Shown here: positions 10,582 to 17,385 of the stretch, piece after piece
Layout: every line of letters starts with the position of its first letter
Position numbering within the stretch: position 1 is the stretch's first letter
Assembly (NCBI GenBank): GCA_003024985.2
Contig: PXIH01S0001002.1
Reading direction: 5' to 3' (one strand)
From: Euperipatoides rowelli
Taxonomy: Eukaryota; Onychophora; Udeonychophora; Euonychophora; Peripatopsidae
Length of the DNA stretch: 17,385 nt
Notes under the pieces: generated by a model
Databases searched by the model: none
The model's input: only the letters and a program-made list of their open reading frames with translations
What the model was told of the DNA's origin: nothing
Made by a program: the position numbers and the translations under genes

Positions 10582-10710
10582 AAAAGCGTTTTTGAATTAT
10601 TCTACGATTAAAATGTTATTTTAATGTTTTGATATACTGTAGAAAAAAAATAGAGAACATCTTTAAACTTAGCCGAACTTTTTTTTTTTTAAAAAAGTTA
10701 GGAGCTAAAA

Positions 10711-11061
10711 ATGGATATGAGCGACAGAGTGGATAAAAGATTAGATTTCATTCAAGAATATACTGTAAATGCTTGGAAACTAAAACCAGATAAATGGCCA
10801 AAATTTATAGTAATCGAAGAAACCTTTAATAATATGACCAAGTTTCTTAATGCAGATGAACCGTCTCGAATTGTATTAAGTTTAACCGTAGCTGGGACAA
10901 TTGTGATGTCAATGGACTTTCCATCAAGTTTGAGACACAAGGCTATCTACTTCATTAAAAAGAAAGCTGAACCAATAGTATTTAATACAATGAAAGATAA
11001 TTTGTATTTTGGCGAAATTTCATCTCAGCCTTTGGAACAACTAATGGTTTTGATATCAGAG
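10711..11061 (+). CDS. axonemal dynein heavy chain, first coding exon (outer-arm beta type, DNAH9/11/17-like)
   Basis: 117 codons in phase 0 encode the extreme N-terminus of a dynein heavy chain, a motor of about 4,500 residues that slides axonemal microtubules. The start MDMSDRVDKRLDFIQEY, then KLKPDKWPKF, FPSSLRHKAIYFIKKK and SSQPLEQLMVLISE follow the pattern of DNAH17/DNAH11-type tail sequences, which assemble with intermediate chains in the outer arm. ATG at 10711 has a good context (AAAAATGG); a second ATG two codons on is also usable. The reading frame continues six codons past GAG to a stop, but homology ends at GAG, followed by GTAAGC, so I end the exon there. The motor domains lie outside the window. 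It is divergent from the demethylase gene. Assignment to the beta class is moderately sure; to one paralogue, not. Confidence 0.78.
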
Positions 11062-11067
11062 GTAAGC
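11062..11067 (+). other. 5' splice site of dynein exon 1
   Basis: CAGAG|GTAAGC is a near-consensus U1 donor. It directly follows the last codon that looks like dynein, and the intron would be phase 0. Confidence 0.7.
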
Positions 11068-11194
11068 ATGATTAAAGACTAAAAATTTTTTGGAAGGCCG
11101 CTAATACAAATATTTAAATAAATAAATAATTTTTTTTTTTTTTTTAGTGTGTGGAGGGAGGAGGAGGGGTGGATATAGGCCTACAGTAAATACA

Positions 11195-11400
11195 AAACTG
11201 CAGGATTAACCCTCGCCTCATTTGATCTGTACCAGACGATACGAGCTTATGTTTTAGCCATTTATATAGGATATTTGGAGGGATGAAGGGATTATTTACT
11301 GTATCATTTTAAAATGTATTTTTAAAATGTCTATTAATCTAATCAACGTATAATGTGGCGTTTAAATAATACTCTCAGGCGAGGGCTAATACTGCAGTTA
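11195..11400. mobile_element. MITE-like element with 24-base imperfect inverted repeats
   Basis: AAACTGCAGGATTAACCCTC (start of the left repeat, 11195-11218) is matched by the reverse complement of 11377-11400 at 21 of 24 bases, sharing the GC-rich core CCCTCGCCT that stands out from the AT-rich surroundings. The interior, about 160 bases, is non-coding. I could not define a target site duplication, so the exact ends are uncertain. Confidence 0.5.
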
Positions 11401-11586
11401 TGCCCAATATTTATTTATTGATCAACAAACCACCGTCTAATAAGACCAATTACTGTTTTGCTATAATGATTGACAAATTATATACAGTTATAGAACAAAA
11501 ACAAAAAATAGAATATGAAAAATAATGTAAACAAGAGGATATAACGATATGCTATAAATATACAGTATAGGCTATAGCAAATACAT

Positions 11587-12154
11587 TTGTTTAAAAATTC
11601 AAACAAATTAAATAAAAATTTAGTCAATAACAAAACATTAATAGGCACTAGGAATAATCATGAAACCAAGGTATACAAAATTAGTAAAATACACGATGAT
11701 ATGACAAAAGGTCCCAAAATATCGAACAGTTTATTGGGAGTAGTTAAATGTTCTCTTAGTCCAATATATCTGAGAAAGCTTGGAGCCAAGCACTACGAAA
11801 TTCTATATAGGGGAGTAAGGGAGAAAAATTAAAATTGTTAAAACTAATGGATCTTTTGATTGGACCATGTAAATGGAATTTATTATTAAATGAAGGGATG
11901 AGGAATTGATTGAGTTACCTTGTAATGACAAAGTGTAAAAAATTAGAGAAGATTAGATTACCATTAATAATGTTAAATAATAAATTTGAATCAAAGAAAA
12001 TTCTACATAGGTCTACTTCTAAAGAGTGCAATTGAAGAAAGTTATTCAAAATATGAAAGGCAATGGTAGGCCTAATTGAGTTAGATTTTATAAGAAATCG
12101 GATTCGCTCCATAGCGTTAACCAGGGGCAGACGGGGGAGAAAAGGCATGGATGG
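11587..12154 (+). pseudogene. decayed coding region of unknown family
   Basis: An open frame from 11587 to 11829 ends in LSPIYLRKLGAKHYEILYRG. Near 11811 the coding signal appears to pass to the next frame, which runs as KLKLLKLMDLLIGPCKW and on through LSYLVMTKCKKLEKIRLPL and GLIELDFIRNRIRSIALTRG to a TAG at 12152-12154. That second frame is interrupted by three stops, all TGA. Residue composition looks protein-like rather than random AT sequence. The family is not recognised; a relic of a mobile element is most likely given the surroundings. Confidence 0.3.
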
Positions 12155-12698
12155 CTAGTGTGATCCTGGGGCACCAAGGTGGCCACATTTAAATTTTATT
12201 TCGAAGTCAGGACATGAGGCATGCACAGGGGTGAGCAAAGTTTTTTCTAAGTGTAACCTAACAGAGGCTTTCAATAAGCTGCTGTCGCCTACATTAGGCT
12301 ACCTACTATTCATTGGAGCCTAATAAAAATGGTCATTACAAATTCAATTAGAAATCAAAATACAGGCAATTTAGGTAGGGATCCCCTATATCGGGAAAAT
12401 TCTGGACCCAGTTGTAACTAAAAAATTTAATGACCTTTTTTTTTTTTTTGGTTGACAAACTGATTGGAATATTTAGACACCCTACCCTCAACAATAAATT
12501 ATTCTTGATTCAAGTGTAAATGTACTTATTGTACTTATCTGTGAATATTTATATAAATTATATTAAAACATTTTAAGGATTCAAATCCATTTATATTTAT
12601 AGAGTAGCTATAGGCCTTTGTACATATTGATTATTAGTAAGATCTTGTACTTCAAGGAATTGACAATTTAACAAAATACATTAAAATATACAGCATAT

Positions 12699-12890
12699 CT
12701 AAATTAAGTCCCTGAAATACTCCTGGTTGATTAGGTGGGCATTAAGTTTTTCTTTGAATAAATTATTATTATCAGCCATCACAATTTCTTCAGGAAGACC
12801 ATTCCAAATTCTCACAATCTTGTTGGATATAAAGTTTAATCTTGCAGTGTTCTTTTTCAAATTTCCTAAGGTGACCTCTGGAAAATTAAA
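12699..12890 (-). mobile_element. 3' end of a non-LTR retrotransposon (CR1/L2/Jockey-like ORF2 C-terminus)
   Basis: The minus strand encodes about 60 residues ending at TAG (12701-12699). They contain LKKNTARLNFISNK and then NKIVRIWNGLPEEIV and LFKEKLNAHL. This 'F-S-x-R/K-V-V-x-x-W-N-x-L-P-E-E-V ... F-K-x-x-L-x-x-H-L' signature is the hallmark C-terminus that follows the reverse transcriptase in many CR1/L2/Jockey-type elements. The upstream polymerase part is absent, as expected for a 5'-truncated insertion. The downstream 3' region on the minus strand would lie at about 12560-12698; no clear tail was defined. Confidence 0.75.
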
Positions 12891-13521
12891 AATAAAAACT
12901 TATTATTTTGACTCAACAAGTGTGGCAGAAAATCTCATGCTATCCTAATTATTCAGAACTGAGTCAACTGACAGTAAGTTATATACTGTAGTTATTTAAA
13001 TAACTTTAGATTTGCAGTAAGTAAATAATTAAAAAAAAAAAGGGTCTGTCAGGACTTGGGTTGATCAAGAGGACAACTAATCTGTCAAATATTATACTGA
13101 AGTGAACTTGTTTAGTCCTAGTTCGAATCCAATTAGTAAAAAAAAATTAAGAAGTAGCCTAATGCATTTTGCATTTTATCATGCAGTTATATAATATTTA
13201 GAATTTAAGCTTCAATTTCTAAATTTTATTGCATGCATTTTTAAACAATAATTATTGACAATGTAAAAAAAAAAAACCATAGCTAAAGAGTAATGTATTT
13301 TAATACATTACATACTACAGTACAGTATATATTTCTTAAAATGCTACAATAAACCAAAATGTTATTGGAGCTAAGGTGCAATCACTTTTAACAACAATAA
13401 TTAAAAACAAACTCAAAAACGTTTTTAAATATGGAAAGTTTGATTTTTTTTTGGTGTTTTTGTTATTGATGCTATTGAGTTTAAATTGCAGAAAAATTAA
13501 AAATTACTTTATAAATGTATA

Positions 13522-13639
13522 GCCTACAGGGCTGTTTTACTGCCTAGGCAATGTAGGCATACTGTAGGGATTGGTATACTATAAGGGAGCCCAAATCTTA
13601 TGCTTTGCCTAGGGCCCTACAAAGATTTAGCCGGCCTTG
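13522..13639. mobile_element. small hAT-like element with 8-base target duplication
   Basis: The octamer AATGTATA flanks a 118-base GC-richer insert at 13514-13521 and 13640-13647. The right end read inward is CAAGGCCGGC, and near the left end is CAGGGCTG, both resembling hAT termini of the CAGGGCCGG type. The left terminus starts five bases inside the duplication, so the fit is not perfect. Inside, TGCCTAGGCAA and TTGCCTAGGGCC recall internal parts of hAT-derived repeats. It has no coding capacity. Confidence 0.45.
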
Positions 13640-14384
13640 AATGTATATAAAGTATTTCTATGTATTTTTATTCCTTTGAAAATTGTTTTACATAAACATG
13701 TTTGAGCCTACATTTTGTAAAGTGAAAGAATTGATTTAATTGTAATAAAGTATTCATTTTAAAAAAAGGGGGGGGGGGGAGAGAAAAAAAAGCTATTAGC
13801 ATTATAACGATATTTGGTTGACGATAAACGAAAGTACAAAACAGTCAAAAGGAAGATTTGCACAAAAGAATGAAGTTTTTTTATTTTTTTTTATTATAAC
13901 AATTGTCCTGGAAAAGCACTTCTTAGTGAAGAACAGGCTATTTTGATAATAAAAGTTTCAAACATGCCATATCTCTGCTAAAATATTCATCTCTGTTTTT
14001 ATCAGTATGTAATTAAGCTTCTGACATAACTTACTGTATTGATGAAATTCAGCTAATTTTAAGGGTGAAAAATTCAATCAGATAANGAATTTGAAATTAT
14101 GTCATTTCTATTTATTTATTTATTCGTTAAAAGTTTAAACCTAAAATGTTTATGGCCTACCGGTAATCTATAAACAACATATCAAAAACCTCACAAATCA
14201 AAAGCAAAAAGAAAAAAAATAATACGCATCAAACATAACACTATATTAAATCAATGATAAAACACACTAAACAACCAACATAATGAAATACAAAAATAAC
14301 AATTAATATACAACTCACTTATTAAATTCATATGGGTAGTATATAATATGAGGCTTCTGGCACACTTAGTTTAGTGAGCAGCAG

Positions 14385-14517
14385 CATGCTAATCCTCTGG
14401 GAAACCCAAATTAACATGGGGAAGGGTTGCGAGCAGCGATGTGTGCAGCAGCCATGTTAATCCTATAGGACTTTTTACATGCTACTCCTATGAAGCTTTT
14501 TTTACACATGCTAATCC
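14385..14517 (+). repeat. four degenerate CATGCTAATCC-type repeats
   Basis: CATGCTAATCC (14385), CATGTTAATCC (14453), CATGCTACTCC (14478) and CATGCTAATCC (14507) recur, each followed by a similar T/A-G-rich stretch. The core ATGCTAAT also fits a POU octamer. This could be a decayed minisatellite or a binding-site cluster. Confidence 0.4.
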
Positions 14518-14629
14518 AATGAGACATATAAGATAGTATCTAGAATATTTTTAATTTAATATATTTTTTACAAACTGAAAAAACTATAGAAAAAGTTTTG
14601 AGTGAAAAAAAATCTTATGGGAAAAAATT

Positions 14630-14701
14630 GGGCACTGAGAGATTCGAACCTGGAACCATTGGATCTTAAAGCCAATGGTTTCACCGCTAGACTAAAGCAT
14701 G
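14630..14701 (-). pseudogene. tRNA-like pseudogene with intact pol III boxes
   Basis: On the minus strand TAGTCTAGCGG (14694-14684) fits the A box and GGTTCGAATC (14650-14641) the B box, at normal tRNA spacing. An anticodon arm TTGGC-TTTAAGA-TCCAA with a 5-base variable loop follows the tRNA plan; by position the anticodon would be UAA. Six T residues occur a few bases after the 3' end, as a pol III terminator would. However the acceptor stem (CATGCTT against AGTGCCC) and the T stem do not pair, and the short variable loop is wrong for a leucine tRNA. I conclude it is a dead tRNA copy or the tRNA-like head of a SINE. The overlapping plus-strand frame (LRDSNLEPLD...) is the familiar artefact of translating a tRNA. 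Confidence 0.6.
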
Positions 14702-15835
14702 ACTTCAATATGAAACTAAGGTATAGAAAGGCAGTGTTAGTAATCAGGGAGAGAAAAAAAAATGACAGTGTTTATCCAATCAATCAATATACAGTAGAGA
14801 ACAAAAGATTACAAGAGAATATAGATTATTCAACTATAGGAGTCGGAGCCTACTCAATATTCTATGCACAGATCGAGAAGCAATTTCATTGGATGGTTTT
14901 TTAATAGAAAATCAATCATAAAGAAGACAGTAATAGCGGCTACTCAAATATTTTAGACAATAAATGTTTAAAAAATATATACAGCATTAAGCATGCCAGT
15001 AAAATTGTAAAATAATATAGCACATAGAGAGCGCAATTAAGAATCAGAGTATTTTGATAGGGAATCCATTCTATTTTTTAAAAGTACAGTACAATCATAA
15101 GCAGCGGGTCACAGGGTTTTAGCCACACAAACTCACAACCTCTCCCAGACATAAAGTTTTAAATCAAATAAGGAGTGTAAAAACAGTTAGATGTTATAGG
15201 TAAATATTATTGATTCATCAATCCATATTTAATTTTAGGAATAAATCCAGAGATCGTCAACAGTATTTTTTTTTTAAATATCAAATTTAATATATCGGTA
15301 ATTTAAGAAGTGGCTGTAGTAAGCATATTGAACGTTTTAGCTTGTGCAAAAAATTAATCAAAATAAAATATAAGCTTAAAATAAAATACTTTATATTTAT
15401 ACTATAACCTGCAACATGGTAGAATACAAATACAATAAACAGGTGCTATAAATAAATTAACCTGGCAGTCTATTATATACGATATATCAGGATATAGCCT
15501 ACTTTTCGCCCTGCAAATTTTAGCTAGTATAATAAAACACCCAATGCTTTTTATTCACGATTTACCAAATTTTAAAACAAAATAGCTTACTAAACCAACA
15601 ACACATACGATAAAACTATTTTGGGGTATTCAACCTTTACATAAATATGGTCATTGGTCAGTTTATACTTCAATTTAAAGTTGATTTTCGTTTAAACAAA
15701 AAAAAAAGATCAATCAGTAGCTAGAAAATTTTGATCCTTGCTCAAAACAAAACAGGGATGGCGCCTATTGTACGAATCAATTATGAGCATTCGTCACGCT
15801 CTAAGCAAAGTTGAAGCGAGTGAAAAATTATACTC

Positions 15836-15917
15836 AATTAAATTATGAACTTTAATTGAATATAATTTTAATTTAATTAAATTAAAATTATACTCAATTA
15901 AAGTTCATAATTAAATT
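15836..15917. repeat. 82-base near-perfect palindrome
   Basis: Positions pair symmetrically about 15876/15877. The inner 32 bases are a perfect palindrome (TATAATTTTAATTTAA and its complement). The arms extend to 41 bases each with only two mismatches (15860/15893 and 15840/15913) and no spacer. It is entirely AT-rich apart from four G/C pairs. It could extrude as a cruciform, or be a tiny foldback element. Confidence 0.85.
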
Positions 15918-16098
15918 AGAAAGAAAAAAATGATTAAATAAATAAAAATATCTAGTAAGCTATAACAATTATAGATTTACATAATTTATATCTATACAAC
16001 AAAAGGCAAATACTCTATATTATATACAATAGTAGATGTAAAAGGGCTGTTCTGGTTCACTTCCCATACCGGTCATGTGGCTTACGGTTCTGTCAAAA

Positions 16099-16745
16099 AT
16101 TCAAGATAGCCGACTTCCGGTTCCTGTTTCTTATAGGTTTAAGGCTGTTTTTACCTGAAATGATGTCATTATGATGTATTATGGGTAATATGTCCACCCG
16201 TAATGCAATGTAAAATCCAAGATGGCCAACTTCTGGTTCCTGTTTCATAAAGGTATAGGGGCTTTTTAGTATCGGAAGTGACAACATGACTTCCTGTTTA
16301 TGATGTTCTGATTCACCTCCCATCAAGCATTGCAAAAATCCAAGATGGCCAACTTCCTGTTCCTGTTATTCCAATAGATGCGCCCCACTCTGGATTAACC
16401 GGCACTTCTGGTTCCTGTCATGTGACTTCCTTCCTGTTCTATTGTCTTAGGTTCTGGCTCACTTTCTATCTGCATTGTAAAATCCAAGAAGGCCAACTTC
16501 CGGTTCCTGTTTTTAAGGGCTTTTTAATGCTGGAAGTGACATCATCACTTCCTGTTCTATTGTCATAGGTTCTGGCTCACCTCCATCATGCATTGTGATT
16601 CAAGATGGCCAACTTCTGGTTCCTGTTCTATTGTCTTAGGTTCTGGCTCACCTCCCATCATGCATTGCAAACCGACTTCCGGTTCCTGTTCTATTGCCTT
16701 AGGTTCTGGCTTACGTTACCCATAATGCAATATCCAAGATGGTGG
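16099..16745 (+). repeat. degenerate minisatellite A, unit about 118 bases, YY1-like and ETS-like words
   Basis: The word TCCAAGATGGCCAACTTCTG and close variants recur near 16099, 16216, 16338, 16482, 16600 and, truncated, 16672. Most intervals are 117-122 bases. Between them are copies of TTCCTGTTCTATTGTCTTAG, GTTCTGGCTCACCTCCCATC and ATGCATTGCAAAA. Three copies carry exact CAAGATGGCC (YY1 core orientation AAGATGGC), and many CTTCCGG or ACTTCCTG words fit ETS/GABP half-sites. Open frames across it are by-products of the repeat. Some units are shortened to about 72 bases. Confidence 0.8.
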
Positions 16746-16762
16746 AGAAAATTTTTTTTTTA

Positions 16763-17082
16763 TTCAAATTGGTGGATGGTGGCCATCTTGGATGCGCATG
16801 TGTGAAAATTTAGAAAAATTTTTTGAAATTTTTTTTTATTTAATTTATTCAAAATGGTGGATGGTGGCCATCTTGAATGCACATCCATGAAAACTTTGAA
16901 ATTTTTTTTTAATTTATTCATAATGGCGGATGGTGGCCATCTTGGATGCACATGCGCAAAAACTTGGAAAATATTTTTTAGAATTTTTATAAGTTTATAA
17001 TTTATTCAAAATGGTGGCCATCTTGAAAAAAAAATTTTTTTTAATTTTTGATTTATTCAAAATGGTGACCATTTTTTTTTTG
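16763..17082 (+). repeat. degenerate minisatellite B, YY1-like core in opposite orientation
   Basis: Five units begin TTCAAAATGGTGGATGGTGG or a shortened form at about 16764, 16848, 16917, 17005 and 17057 (spacing about 84, 70, 87 and 52). Four contain exact GGCCATCTTG (16781, 16866, 16935, 17016), and the last is degenerate. Units are separated by T- and A-rich spacers. The core is the reverse complement of that in array A immediately upstream, so the two arrays form a large imperfect inverted arrangement with its junction near 16750. Confidence 0.8.
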
Positions 17083-17150
17083 AAAATTCAAAAAAAGTGA
17101 AAAGCTTAAAAAATGTTCAGATCTCATTCTCCTTCGAGATTTGTGTTGTC

Positions 17151-17350
17151 ATAGAGGTATAGAATAGGTGTATGAAATTAGAAGAGTGTAACTTATTAGG
17201 TGTGGCTACTATGGACCCCAAAAAATCGAAAATTAAAAAAAATCATCCAATCACATTGTAATTAAATATTTATGTTTTTATAGAGGTCTAGAATATGTGT
17301 ATAAAATTGCAAGTCCGTAGTATATCAGACATAGTGGCTAGAGTGTCCCA
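17151..17350 (+). repeat. two diverged copies of a 70-base sequence, 129 bases apart
   Basis: ATAGAGGTATAGAATAGGTG at 17151 and ATAGAGGTCTAGAATATGTG at 17280 start two related segments. Each ends in a GTGGCTA...GACCCCAA or GTGGCTAGAGTGTCCCAA motif (17220 and 17350). The array may continue beyond the window. Confidence 0.55.
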
Positions 17351-17385
17351 AATATTTTCTTATAGCCTAACCTAATCACATATAG

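Larger units (their letters stand above)
10168..10710. promoter_or_regulatory. head-to-head intergenic region, candidate bidirectional promoter
   Basis: 543 bases separate the two start codons, which face away from each other. No TATA element stands out amid the AT-rich sequence. The most GC-rich part (10361-10380) carries an NRF1-like site, and the dynein-proximal part carries forkhead and RFX-half-site-like words, listed separately. A run of 11 T with AAAAAAGTTAG just before the dynein ATG also resembles a 3' splice site, so an upstream non-coding exon is possible. Confidence 0.5.
11068..17385 (+). other. probable dynein intron 1, repeat-filled, no second exon found
   Basis: I looked for an acceptor followed by the expected continuation of the dynein tail and found none on the plus strand, so exon 2 should lie beyond the window and the intron would exceed 6.3 kb. 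Its recognisable contents are listed individually. Stretches not listed (roughly 11401-11586, 12153-12698, 12891-13513, 13648-14384, 14702-15835 and 15918-16098) are AT-rich with homopolymers and show nothing else. One base, 14086, is ambiguous. Confidence 0.55.

Noticed and set aside
12226-12246. CAGGGGTGAGCAAAGTTTTTT, similar to a hAT terminus
   Set aside because: No matching inverted end or target duplication nearby, so I did not annotate an element.
13062-13130. Second tRNA-like locus on the plus strand (GTTCGAATCC with a weak A box)
   Set aside because: The T arm and other stems do not pair and no acceptor stem exists; a single B-box match is not enough.
13198-13223. Imperfect AT-rich palindrome around AAGCTT
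   Set aside because: Short and imperfect; within what is expected in sequence this AT-rich.
14602-14904. 100-codon plus-strand frame containing LRDSNLEPLD
   Set aside because: The first part is the translated complement of the tRNA-like sequence, a known artefact; the remainder is unrecognised.
16093-16951. Open frames on both strands in the minisatellites
   Set aside because: They are produced by repeat units lacking stops, and their peptide repeats simply mirror the DNA repeats.

Overview
This is a eukaryotic, almost certainly metazoan, nuclear window. It is strongly AT-rich, full of homopolymer runs, and most of it is non-coding and packed with decayed mobile elements. Two genes can be recognised. 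They are a flavin-dependent histone demethylase of the KDM1B/LSD2 family on the minus strand, and the first exon of an axonemal dynein heavy chain on the plus strand. The dynein means the animal has motile cilia or flagella. Repeat flavour (frequent taggcct-like words, hAT-like ends) vaguely suggests a marine invertebrate deuterostome, but I would not name a phylum. One ambiguous base (n) at 14086 shows this is draft-quality sequence.

Layout. 1-7110 is AT-rich non-coding DNA. It contains a small GC-richer double-hairpin island (314-426), a hAT-like remnant (3339-3536), and an extremely C-poor block with broken coding frames (4673-5251). 6461-7536 is the likely 3' flank or UTR of the demethylase gene; it holds a 270-base snap-back repeat (7111-7380) and, on the minus strand, AATAAA followed 10 bases later by A10. 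7537-10167 (minus) is the KDM1B-like gene: one uninterrupted exon of 877 codons in which the only lesion is an internal TAG at codon 119, where human KDM1B has a tryptophan. 10168-10710 is a head-to-head intergenic region with NRF1-like, forkhead and RFX-half-site-like motifs. 10711-11061 (plus) is dynein exon 1, ending in a clean GT splice donor. The rest of the window to 17385 is probably dynein intron 1. It carries a MITE-like element, a decayed coding region, a non-LTR retrotransposon 3' end, a small hAT-like element with an 8-base target duplication, a tRNA-like pseudogene, an 82-base palindrome, and two adjacent minisatellites that carry the same YY1-like core in opposite orientations.

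The two genes have no known joint pathway. One is a chromatin enzyme, the other an axonemal motor. Their head-to-head arrangement could simply reflect insertion of an intronless (retrotransposed) KDM1B copy upstream of the dynein gene, or a shared promoter. The most interesting point is the single nonsense codon in an otherwise intact demethylase frame. It lies in a TAG context that A-to-I editing would read as tryptophan, but a sequencing error, a polymorphism or a young pseudogene explain it equally well from sequence alone.
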